A stretch of 64,000 nucleotides of DNA from Gibbula magus. Lineage: Eukaryota; Mollusca; Gastropoda; Trochida; Trochidae. Numbering within the stretch: the stretch's first letter is position 1; every line of letters begins with the position of its first letter. The stretch spans positions 55,742,959-55,806,958 of the forward strand of contig OW388302.1 of NCBI GenBank assembly GCA_936450465.1. The letters are read 5' to 3'. The notes under the pieces are model-generated. The model was not told the origin of the DNA and ran no database searches. It saw only the letters and a list, made by a program, of their open reading frames with translations. Positions 46,344 to 57,182 of the stretch are shown here, one piece after another. Position numbers and translations under genes: made by a program.

Positions 46344-46636
46344 CCAGCCATATAACGTGATACTTCAAACGACCTTTCTAAACCGTATCACCTGGTACGA
46401 GGGACTTACAACTGTTAGAAGGAATTATAATGATTGTAAACCCTAATATATTTGCTAAGATGACGGCTGGAAAGTAAAGATCTGAAGAAACTAACTTAGA
46501 CTAATTTTGAAAATGTTCTTAAATTTACGACAGAATATAAACAGCAAATGTTTTGCAGAAAGTGCGTCTCGAACCCATATCCACTATCACCGGTAGTAAC
46601 TGAGTTAACGCCTTAGTCTACTGCGCCAACGGGGCA
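46344..46636 (-). mobile_element. tRNA-derived SINE, copy 2
   Basis: Same family and orientation as 18649-18985: minus-strand TTGGCGCAGTAGACTAAGGC (A box), GGGTTCGAGACGCAC, and the same body through CAGCAAATGTTTTGCAGAA. Confidence 0.8.
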
Positions 46637-46783
46637 GACGAGATTTCACGGTACAAAAGAAACTCATAAAGCGCGGCTGTTAACAGGCTGACATCACCCA
46701 GGAATCCTCAATATAACGCCATGGATCCTCAATATAACGCGATAACAAGTAAAAAGCCTGTTTTACACTTAAACACGGTTGAT

Positions 46784-46898
46784 AATATGGAGAAACCATT
46801 CTACCTCGGATATGGTAAGGTTGTAGACCCTGATGGACCCTTCCTATCAGGGTCCACGACCTTACCATATCCTCGGTATCATGGTTTCTCCTTATAAT
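46784..46898. repeat. foldback element
   Basis: Arms ATAATATGGAGAAACCATTC...GGATATGGTAAGGT and ACCTTACCATATCC...ATGGTTTCTCCTTATAA around a GACCCTGATGGACCC...GGGTCCACGACC centre. Confidence 0.85.
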
Positions 46899-47012
46899 TA
46901 TTAACTTACCAATAAAACCAAAGACACACCCTCACATGATGCTATTTCACACACCATTGTCATTGAGTTAAATCTTGTGAGTTCTGCTCCGTAATTATAT
47001 TTTTATTTAAGC

Positions 47013-47517
47013 TGTCGTTTCATCATTCTGGTTCCCGGAGTCTGTTGCGCTGCGTAACTGGCGACTGGCTTAATCGTAGACTCCGGCAACGTCAAAGCCC
47101 ATGGCATCATTATAATTCCTTCTAACAGTGTTCACAACTGTTTCCAAAAAGAATTTTGAAATGACAGCAACTTTTAACAAAACTGTAGCTGTTTGAAATA
47201 TGTTTCAATTGTTGTTTATATGTTGCCTAGCAACACATTTTTCAATCGTGTGTAGAGAGCTTTAGAATTTTTTCTTGGCGATTTTAGATGTATGTATGTG
47301 TTCACTATACCCTAAGGATTGTGTAACTAGTGATGAAAATGCTAAAAAAAATCGTAAACACCACTTTTTCGAAGTTCACAACGTTAAATATCACTATTCC
47401 TGCCATTGGTTTTGCGCATGGGGGCGGCCATGGGCCTGGACGTTGCCGGAGTCTATGATTAAGCCAGTCGCCAGTTACGCAGCGCAACAGACTCCGGGAA
47501 CCTGAATGTCGTTTCAT
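47013..47517. mobile_element. non-autonomous DNA element with long TIRs and 11-bp flanking repeats
   Basis: Inverted repeats of about 70 bp begin GGTTCCCGGAGTCTGTTGCG and reach the GGGCTTTGACG/CGTCCAGGCCC centre side. The same 11 bp TGTCGTTTCAT lies outside both ends (47013-47023, 47507-47517). A target duplication of 9-11 bp would suit Mutator-like elements. No ORF inside. Confidence 0.7.
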
Positions 47518-48198
47518 TACAATGGCTAAACATAGATTTTCAAAGAACTTGTCAACTACACATGATAATTGTTCACAATACCAACTTTCAAAAGCTAGGC
47601 CTTACTCTTTTTTTTATTTAGGTCCGGAAAATGTTGTTCTCGTTTGTGTTTTCGTAGAAATGACAGAAACATCATTTTAAAATTAAAAATACCAAAAGGT
47701 ACACCTACACGGCGTGTTTGATGAATACAAACTTATTTGAAATATACTGTGACCGAGTGTTGATCCGGAAAGGAAAAGCCTGTGCGCGCGGACGGAGGTG
47801 GGCCAGAATGGACGGAGCTCATTGCTATACCCACCGTCAGTTTCGTTGTGGCGGGATATATATGTTTTATCTCCAATCGGAACTTTCAGTCACCATGAGT
47901 GGTGCGCAACAGCCGACCGACATAATGCACCAGGTTATTTTTGCATGAAATGGTCAAACTGCACATAATTAAAAACGACACGTCTGAAACAGTTAGGCTC
48001 CCGGAGAACATGTCAAACACGTACATGTCCCTCCAACCCAGTAGCACCCATTAACCACAGCAGTTGTTACATGTGTCAGTATTCCACCTCACACTCTCGG
48101 CTAGAGTGTGTCACTTTTAGAAATCAGATCCCACAATCCACCACACCTTTTGAAGCATTCTTCTCTGACAGAGGAGAATGAGAATGCTTTTGTAAACC

Positions 48199-48686
48199 AC
48201 CAGGCAAAAGAAAGTGTACACCTTACTTGGTTTTATCATATGTTTGATTGTCACTTACAAACATTCCACGTCGTACTTTAAAACTGAAGGCCTTTAGTCA
48301 TCTGTCATATATTACTTCTACGTGAGTTTTTTAAATGAAATTTTAAATTACAAAATTCTTCAAAAAATAATTCGGATAAATGACAACTATTCATCGACAT
48401 ATAAGACAACATATTCTACGTGTAAATCAATAAATGTATCTGATTCTGTACACATTTACAACATTTTAAACATGGCAGGGGTCATGTTGGTGTACCTTTT
48501 ATTTCTTACCCTTGTCTACATTAAACAAACATGTTTTAACTAAAAAAATAACCAATCACCAATTAATTCATTCCACCAACTGCAGATAAGTGGTGTTGTA
48601 TCGTGCCATAATCAAATGAATCTCATTTCTTTTGAAATATTGAATAAATCAAAATGAAATGAGGTGTGTACTTTCTTTTGCCTGGC
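48199..48686. mobile_element. non-autonomous Tc1-like element
   Basis: Inverted ends CCAGGCAAAAGAAAGTGTAC and GTACTTTCTTTTGCCTGG, 488 bp apart. Interior resembles the element at 52674-53207 (TTTTATCATATG, CGTCGTACTTTAAAACTGAA). It lies about 260 bp before the AA15 signal-peptide exon. Confidence 0.6.
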
Positions 48687-48950
48687 AGTTCAGTTGCACA
48701 CTTACCATCACTTATCTGAATCTTTCATTCAGGACATATACCGGTGATTGAAATGTCATAATTTCATAATGTCATAATTTCAGTTACCGTGGACCCGCAC
48801 CACCCAATTTACAACAAATGAACTGTGGTAGTTTATCAACACTTACACATGCGTTAGGTCATTTAAAATGTTATGCTTAGAGTTTGCTGATATGTGATGT
48901 TTGATGCTGGTTTTACTAAAGGAAGTCCGTCGTCCTCCAGCAAACTAAGA

Positions 48951-49127
48951 ATGAAGGTCTGTACAGCGAGCCTCCTCTCTGCTGTCTTCCTGATCCTCAC
49001 CCCAGAGGTCAAAGGTCACGGCTATATGCTCATTCCCCCTGGTCGGTCATCAGCCTGGAGAATGAATGGGACGAATTACTTCCGGGTCAACTATAACGAC
49101 AACCAGAACTATTGTGGAGGGTATAAC
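48951..49127 (+). CDS. AA15 gene exon 1
   Basis: 59 codons: signal peptide, first brace His and the NYNDNQNYCGGYN motif. An acceptor at 48940 (GTCCTCCAG) suggests an upstream untranslated exon. Donor AAC|GTTAGT, phase 0. Confidence 0.82.
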
Positions 49128-52100
49128 GTTAGTATACACTTATAGTTTCTTTGATAGACTGAACAGTAGAGGACGGCTATAGCTTATTGTATATAAATGT
49201 TGATGTATTGAATTGGAAACGTAATGACAACCTGAACATATAGGTACTAATTAATTGTGGTATTGAGCATTGCACTGTTAATGTTTTAATTATCTTTAAT
49301 CATGACATGTTCTATGCAAATACGTACAAAAAGGTCGACTAGTGTGGATGGCCCATGTACTTAGCTCACATAATATAAATGAATTATATACATTACATTT
49401 GTATATACATGTATCTCTTTTCGAGTTCATTACTGTAATTATCACAGCGATGTGGTTTAAGACGATATTATGTGTATATACACTTTTTTTAATATGTAAG
49501 ATAACAAATTCATAAAGGAATCGCTAAATATGTAAATACTTACCTGAATGACGTCACTGTTCACAGCAACAACAATTGGTAAACAAGGGAAAATGCGGAG
49601 TCTGTGGGGACGACTTCAGCTTGAAGCGACCACGTGCTAACGAGCGAGGTGGCTGGTACGATACCGGCAATATTGTTGCATTATATAAGCAAGGGGAGAC
49701 CATCGAGGTTGTCGTCGTCATCACAGCCAATCACAAAGGTCGTTTCATGTTTGAAGTCTGTCCAATGAACGACCCCAAACAGCGGGAAGAAGATAAGTGT
49801 TTTATACCCCTGACGAACGCGGAGACGGGGGATCCTTTCTTTAAGCTTCCACACGATTACGCCGACACGTTCTACATGAGGATGACGCTGCCCCCAGGTG
49901 TCACCTGCAAGTACGGCGTGCTCAGGTGGAAATACATCACAGGTAAGTAAATGTTCATCTACAGGTAACACTGGTCATACACGTAGGTGAGTTAATGATG
50001 CCCGAATCACTTTGCATTATTAGATGTTGTTGTAGGCGTAATTAGGTACGTGATTTTAAAACCATTATGTAAACTTAGTTATCATTAAGTAAGCACATTA
50101 TTACGGTTGTCTGATTGACCGAGAGCTGGTCACATCAGTGTATTGGCTTTATTCCGATTCCGACCAAAGATGATATTCACTTACTCCTAAACATAGAATT
50201 AACACCAACATGCATTTATTATTACATAATGGAATTTCACCAATACCATCATTCAATATCTGTTTATTACCGATCATAAAATCTTTATGAAACCTGACAT
50301 TCATCATGCTTTTATCTTATAAGATAAACACTATATTTCGTTTGTTTTACATAGTTACTCTAATAAGTAAACAATCAACTGTTATATATCTATGGACGTT
50401 TGATATCTATGGAAGCGTTTTAAGGTCATAGTTGACATTGTTCCTCTAAACTTAATGTTGATAATCAGTATTTTTCAGTTCAGGTATCATTAAAATTATC
50501 ACTGGGGTAATTGTTGTTATCTCAGGAAGAAAGTATGGTAGACGTCGTCATAGATATATCAGTTATGATTAATTTTCATATTATCTATGACTCCAACGGT
50601 GATGATAACCCAAATTAGTTTAAACAAAAACTATTGATTGATCCCCCTGAAACCTATGTATAATATTCTTAAATCCTAATTAGTAGATCTTAAAATCTCA
50701 TTAGAAATTTGTGTTCATGTGACCCTAAAAGGCTCTTATAGTTTGAACAAATGGTAATTTATTAATCAATATATTTTACTGGATTGGTCAGATTTTAACG
50801 TCGCAATGACTCAACTCTAAGTTGCATAAACAAATTTAAATATTTCTCAGACACAGTGACGAGGACGGTAGAACTTTATTTTATTCTTTTTCGAAAAAAA
50901 AACTTGGTAGTTGTAGAAGTATACACAAACGGAAGCATAACTACTTAGTTACTTATCTTTTAATTCATGACAATAAAATATCTGTCACGGGCACAAATAA
51001 AAGCATTGCGCCGAGAAACATTTCCTTTTTTTTATTTAGCGTTATGCAAAATAAATTGCAGTACCTTCCGGATTCCGCCTTCTTTAAACACATGGTGTTC
51101 TACTGTGAAGCTTTCTCCCATATACATGAGTATAGTATCCGGAGTATGATCGTGTTCTACTGTGAAGCTTTCTCCCATATACATGAGTATAGTATCCGGA
51201 GTATGATCGTGTTCTACTGTGAAGCTTTCTCGCATATACATGAGTATAGTATCCGGAGTATGATCGTGTTCTACTGTGGAGCTTTCTCGCATATACATGA
51301 GTATAGTATCCGGAGTATGATCGTGTTCTACTGTGAAGCTTTCTCGCATATACATGAGTATAGTATCCGGAGTATGATCGTGTTCTACTGTGAAGCATTC
51401 TCCCATATACATGAGTATAGTATCCGGAGTATGATGGTGTTCAATATATAAGTATCAATACCCATTAGATACCGTACGGTCACTTTGAGTTCATCAAATG
51501 TTCATGAAACCTTGATGACCATGAACACTGACACTATTTCGAGACTTTCAACATCTTGCTCCTGATTCAACACTCGATTTAACATCCTGACGCCCGTGAC
51601 GTGAGTTACAACTTCAGTTTGCCTTGGTGGTAGATTAGATGTGTAACGATGATGTGGTTCTTAGCATGTTGTGAGAAGATCACAGTCTCATTGAAGTACT
51701 CGTATAAGCACACTCATCTCTTGCAGCCAACAGCTGGGGGTGTGGACAAGACTGGAGAATGTGCTGTCCCGGATGTGGAGACAAACAAGAACACTTCTAC
51801 TCATGCGCAGATATCAGAATCACGTGGACCGGAAGAGAGGAGATACCGGAATGGCATACCTTCGACCCGACATTCACCACGTCACCTCTACCTACCACAA
51901 CAAACTACTACTCTTCAGCCACAACAACATTGAAAACAACCACGACAACATCGACAACAACAGCTCGTCCCACGACGCGTCCTACGAGACCAACAAGACG
52001 GCCAGTGTGGCTTACACGGCGTCCAGTGTGGCCTACAAGACGACCAAAAACAACAACAACCCGACGACCACGTCCAACAACAACCACCACCACAACAACA

Positions 52101-52217
52101 GAGAGCCCCATCTGCTCCCAGTGGTGCGCGGACATGTGCAAGCCTCACTTCCAGAGGTTCTGTTCCAGTCGGTTGTGCAGCAACTGTGTTCAGTTCCGAA
52201 GCTTCGTCCACAACTAG
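48951..52217 (+). CDS. AA15-type lytic polysaccharide monooxygenase with Thr/Pro linker and C-terminal Cys-rich module
   Basis: Three coding exons (48951-49127, 49567-49942, 51727-52217) join in phase to 347 residues. Signal peptide 1-22 ends at VKG|HGYMLIPPGRSSAW, so His23 becomes the N-terminal copper-binding His of the histidine brace. The second brace His is His115 in VITANHKGRF, and the axial aromatic probably lies at RWKYITANSWGCG. CGVCGD and paired Cys fit the AA15 fold. After about residue 225 comes a Thr/Pro/Arg-rich, probably O-glycosylated linker, then SPICSQWCADMCKPHF and SSRLCSNCVQF with six Cys. AA15 enzymes oxidise chitin or cellulose with copper and a reductant. In molluscs, digestion or cuticle/shell remodelling are both possible. 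The ATG at 48951 is used since it starts the signal peptide. Confidence 0.88.
49567..49942 (+). CDS. AA15 gene exon 2 (core of catalytic domain)
   Basis: After TGTTCACAG. Carries KCGVCGDDF, TANHKGRFMFEVCP and GVTCKYGVLRWKYIT. Donor ACAG|GTAAGT, phase 1. Confidence 0.9.
51095..51436. repeat. 57-bp tandem repeat, six copies, in AA15 intron 2
   Basis: GTGTTCTACTGTGAAGCTTT + CTCSCATATACATGAGTATA + GTATCCGGAGTATGATC, exactly 57 bp, six times (342 bp). As 57 is a multiple of three, frames on both strands stay open through it. Confidence 0.95.
51727..52217 (+). CDS. AA15 gene exon 3 (end of catalytic domain, linker, Cys-rich tail)
   Basis: After TCTCTTGCAG. Starts ANSWGCGQDWRMCCPGCGD, then FYSCADI closes the catalytic domain. 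The Thr/Pro/Arg linker and the six-Cys tail follow, with stop TAG at 52215-52217. Confidence 0.88.
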
Positions 52218-52312
52218 CTGTCACGAGAGAACAGATTAAAAACCTCTTCGTACGGTTCTGAGTTAGCGTTTTTTTTTATTTTGAATACTTAATGTTACTC
52301 TTTTATCCTCAG

Positions 52313-52383
52313 ATGGGCCTTGTATGATTTATGGCATTGTCACTCATGCATGTTGGCAGTCTGCAGAAACTATGGAGACTTAG
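52313..52383 (+). other. possible extra exon downstream of the AA15 stop
   Basis: A strong acceptor (TTTTATCCTCAG) and a strong donor (TTAG|GTGAGT) are 71 bp apart. Two of three frames are open or end at the donor, and no domain is recognisable. Could be an alternative or 3' untranslated exon, or a decoy. Confidence 0.3.
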
Positions 52384-52673
52384 GTGAGTGTATGTAAGTG
52401 AGATTACATGACAAAGCGTCGTCACATGCCATGGTTGATACGTTACGGTTAAACGTTCAATCAAAATCCCGAAATTAAATGTTGTTATATAAATGGCTTT
52501 ACGGAAGCTTAAAAAATGGAAAATCTAATTACGCTTAAAGAGTCATCAAGGCTGTTAGTGTTTCAAATACAAAATTAAGTGTGGAAAATATACGTATAAC
52601 GCACAGGAACGCGATATCGTACTTAAAACGTAGATAAAACGTAGGTAAAAAACTACACCCTATTTAACATAAA

Positions 52674-53207
52674 CCCAATACCAAAAGAAACTTTGCATCT
52701 CAGTTGATTTTATCATATGTATGTTTTTCAATTACACATATTTCAAGTTTTGGACATCGTACACTAAAACTGAAAAGTAATGGCGTATTGTCATCAGTCA
52801 AATATTTTTTTCAGAAGTTTTAAATTTTTTTTTACAAAAAATGAAATTTTAAAAAATTTTTAAAATTAAACTTTTAATTTTGACAAGACACACATGTTAA
52901 GCGACTAACGCACTACTGAAACAGTTTCTGATGTTAAAAGTCCGTTGATATTACCCATTAGCAAAGACCACCGAGTACGAGATCACCACCGAATCACAGA
53001 CGAATTGATCAAACACATTTTGATACCCCTCGTATGTTGATGCGTCAAAACTTTTTATTTAAATAAACTTTTGAAATGAATATTTTCATACATCGAATGT
53101 AAAATTGAATAATTATTACAATACTTAAAAACCCAAATCCAATCGTTGCCTATTATGTGATTTATTAAGACAAGAAGATGGGTGCAAAGTTTCTTTTGGT
53201 ATCGGGT
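52674..53207. mobile_element. non-autonomous Tc1-like element
   Basis: Inverted ends ACCCAATACCAAAAGAAACT + TTGCA and TGCAA + AGTTTCTTTTGGTATCGGGT, about 530 bp apart. Related inside to 48199-48686. No ORF. Confidence 0.65.
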
Positions 53208-54651
53208 GTAGAGTAAAGGAGAAAGGGCAGCCATAATGCCGATCTAAGGTCATTAGGTCAAAATTTACGCTAAGAATTGGTGACATCCCAAAATGAACGT
53301 ACGTACCTATCATCTATACATTTCTCCGCAAAACCCGACTGATTTCCACCATATGTCCCCCCTACGATAAGTTTAATAGCTCTTCAAACGCGAGAATCGA
53401 CCACAAACACCTCTCCCGTGAACGTTACTCCGCAGTCGACACCCATTCGAACGATCTGATTGGTCCGTTGAGGGGAACTATTAATATAGTATCGGTAAAC
53501 AAACACGACAGCATGGTGAAAACAGTTTGATGTTTCGAAAATTGCTTCGCTATGAATTCGACACCTGATCAGAGGAATGTTTTAAAATATGAACTACAGA
53601 GCCAGCTCAAAGTACGATATCGAGTTTCTGTGTTTGTCATACATGACTGAATGTTACGATTGCTTTATAAATAATGTTTCTTAATGTCCTGAGAATATAC
53701 AAATTATTGCCTGTTTAATGTAGGCCTACTTTTTATTGAGATAAGACGAGCAAATTATGACAAATATATTCTCATTGATTATAAAATTCAAGCAGACTAC
53801 CTAGCTGGGTAAAACGTGTATTCCAACATCTGAAGCAAATACATGATTAAATGAAATGGTAAATAAATAACCGCCAAAATTTAGATATTTCGATTTCTTT
53901 CATTGCTCACAAACTTTATTTTTCGTTCGTGTCTTTGTATACAGTGTGTAAGCTAGACCATAATGCTTTGCGCTTGAAAATAATAGAATTGGTCTATATT
54001 TAGACTGGAAAACACCTTTACGAATTTCTCGGCTTATTTTTGGTCGAACAAATCTGTGTAAAAATTTGTGTATATATTTCAGGGAGATGTTTTGGCAATT
54101 TTCCGATATGTTCATCAATTTATTCAGGATCCATCAAGGCTCTTTAAACTCCTGTGGCTTTGTGAGTCTTATATAAAACACATACAGAACACTCACGGCT
54201 AATCACTCACATCGAGTAGACAGGGACACGTGTCATCAATGCATAGAGAACTAACGTCTGTAAACCAGCCTTGTATCTAAACGTTCATTTCATTAACACA
54301 TATTGCTCAATAAAATGTTTGTTTAAATATTCACAGTTATCGACATTTAAAGTCAGTGTTTTGAGAAAATAATGGTTGTAATTCATGTCCATTGAGGTAG
54401 CTGTGGAGGTAGCTGAAACAACATGAGGTGACGTCAAACTCTCTAATCGTACCACAGTAAAGTGTCGTGGTTTTACCCCACCAAGCCCTAGGGATGATAT
54501 CGGGTGAATATAATCTCTCCGCACATCATTCGATTATATGTAGATATATCCTACTAGTCCAATAAGGTTTTCAACTCAAAATAAGTGTTTTCAAAGCAGC
54601 CTCTGATTATCATTCTTATAACATCTGGATAACGTACATATACAAGTTGTG
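53208..54651. other. AT-rich intergenic DNA
   Basis: No exon, RNA gene or clear repeat supported on either strand. Confidence 0.5.
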
Positions 54652-55075
54652 CTAAAAGGGGCAGTAGCACGTTTATGCAAAATTTATTTTTAAATTTGCC
54701 ATTTATAATGATAGTTTATCTCATTTGAATTTACATTAGAGAATAAAACATCTCATTACACAAACCGATTATCCGTACTGGTAATAACGATGTTGCGTAT
54801 AAAGCAAAAATTGCATGGCGGCCATTTTATTGTGAACATATTTTATTATTTCGAATTACAAAAACGATTCCCATGCCTTTACCCAACCATGTACACTCAT
54901 TTTTTAACTTGATATTTCAAAGAGAGAAAGTTGTTTTACTATTAGTGACAATAACTTTCAAATACATTTCATCGACTTATTTGAGCGAAAAAACGTGCTA
55001 CTGCTATATTTTCTTGTTTAAAGCGGCCATAAAATCAGTGAAAGTTGCTGATTTGCTAGTGGATTGAGTTCAGTT
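54652..55075 (+). mobile_element. truncated copy of the TTAA MITE
   Basis: Starts AAAGGGGCAGTAGCACGTTT and matches 62587-63020 (ATGGCGGCCAT, TTTACCCAACCATGTACACT, AGCGAAAAAACGTGCTACTG), but lacks the right terminus. Confidence 0.85.
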
Positions 55076-56374
55076 GAGGGTACATTATATCGCTTGAATT
55101 GTATTCCCATTCTTTATTACTGAAGTGCAGGCTACCAGCCCATAACTACACAGAGGTTGTTTACATTCTACATGGTGTGCGAGGTGTAAATTAATACATG
55201 TAACAGCTTTGATGCACTGCAGTTTACAGTATGGTGTTGATATAATACATTTTAATTCAGCTATATCTGGATTTAATCAAAATGCATTAGGTACCATTGT
55301 ATCGGTATATGTAACCTCGGCACACGAGCCGATTCAATGAGGTTGTTATCCGAAACAATATCCCTTTCTCGACCAGTTGTCAAATCCAAAGAAAAATTAT
55401 GAATATCTTTTGTAAATGAAGAACCATTTTACATTAGCGCGTAGTTTTCTATTTCAGTCATAATTTCGATTGAAAAATTTAACAATATATTTTGTTAGTA
55501 TTTCACAATATGCATGAACGCGGTTAAATGATCTGTAACATATCACCAATTTGGTTTGAACATGTTAAAAGTGATGGAACGGACATTGAGCAATCTGTTG
55601 TCAGGTTGAGTAGATACCATAACGCCCTCGATATATACACCAATAACTCCATCGACAATAAAACATTAGAATGGGTGTATAACATATGTTTAATATTGAT
55701 TAAAAAAATCACCGAATGTTTCATTCGTAAATGCTGAGATAACAACAAAGGTATACGTATGATTATTGACACTACACGTGCCATCTTTGGTTTGGTATGT
55801 AGACAGGAATGTGTCGGGACAGGACCGTTGGAAGCTAAAGGGAAACGTTATCTAATTCAACACTAATGCGCCCGATTTCTTATGCGTTTCGTCATGCGTT
55901 GTGTTACCTACCATGCGTTACGTCATGCGTTTTGTTACTTACTGTGCGTTGTGTGAAGTTTGGGCTTCCTTTGGATCACACGACCAACATCGAATTATTT
56001 AATTAATATGTATATTTATCTTGTAAGCTATGTTGTGAAGATGATATAGTAGCTGCTTCATAGCTCTGAACAAGGATTACACTAAGTTCCACTGTTAAAC
56101 TTTTACTGATGATATGTAAGAAATGTCCCAGTAAACTGTAGCAACACTGTCGAATATATTATGATACAAACAATGTATTATATACACGATATGCGTGGCT
56201 TTACGGCATCACATGACGTATCACATTAGACTACCGGATGTAGTATGTATGCACCCGACTTAACTAAACCATTAGGCCTTGTTATTGAGTCACACATATT
56301 GTGACACATGTTCAAATGTACAGCGACATCCCGAAAGTTTGTTCACCTTGAGGCGTATCTTGCACATACTACGC
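55076..56374. other. AT-rich intergenic DNA
   Basis: Only a small tandem repeat (ATGCGTTTCGTCATGCGTTG type, 55881-55955) is visible. No gene. Confidence 0.5.
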
Positions 56375-56890
56375 ACATTGGGTTTCATTTTAACGTCAAT
56401 AGAATTTAAAAAATTACTATGATCCATGTGTAGCATAATCATTCTCAGACGCAAGATGTGATCGCAACTTTTCGCTAATAATGAAACCGACAGAAGGGGT
56501 CAAATTGTGAAAATTCAAATTGTATTAATTTTCTAATAAAAGTTTCCATATCGATTAACTGAACTCAATTCATCACACGTACATTGAATGAATGTAAGAG
56601 GGAATACATAATGCATGGTTGACTCGATCAGTACTGGATATTTTACCGAGGACATACATATTGTAAACAACTGTATCTGTTTACTTTGAGGTTTTAACAT
56701 GTATTAAGTTATGGAACATGCAACTGCCTTCTTATAAAGCGAATATACAAAATGATCTGGTTACGTTTCGCGTTGATACGATGATTCAAAGACATTCCAC
56801 ATTACTTGATATTTGCACTAAGACATATACACGTAGGTGAACAAACTTGTGGGATGCAACTATATATATCAGCACCTTAGCCAACACTAT
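56375..56890 (+). repeat. dispersed repeat, copy B
   Basis: Counterpart of 43140-43830 in the same orientation. Both may be copies of an unnamed element. Confidence 0.65.
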
Positions 56891-57041
56891 AAATGGAATG
56901 TTATGCCTTGACGTAGGAGTTCATACATTCGCTATCTATCGTATCGGACGTTATGTATCGATATAAAATGTCGTGTCATCAAATATCCACTACAGCACCA
57001 TTGGTTGATTGCGCTGTGACGTCATTGGTCAATGACGTCAT

Positions 57042-57182
57042 CTACGAGTCCTCTTTCGACCCCTTGTCCACCGAGGATGGATCGCCGAAAAGGAAGTTGC
57101 AGGCTGCTGATTGGTCGTCACTGGTAATGTAGCCGAACCACAGAGTCTTGAAACTCGCTCTGTCCAGCTGGTGGCCAGAAAT
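57042..57182 (-). CDS. EF-hand gene, terminal exon
   Basis: After TTGTTCTCTACAG, phase 0. ISGHQLDRASFKTLWFGYIT to the FLFG motif, then an acidic tail GDPSSVDKGSKEDS and TAG. Confidence 0.85.
   Translation of the reverse strand: MSGHQLDRASFKTLWFGYITSDDQSAACNFLFGDPSSVDKGSKEDS

Noticed and set aside
51032..51451. ORFs on both strands over 51095-51436
   Set aside because: By-products of the six-copy 57-bp repeat within AA15 intron 2.
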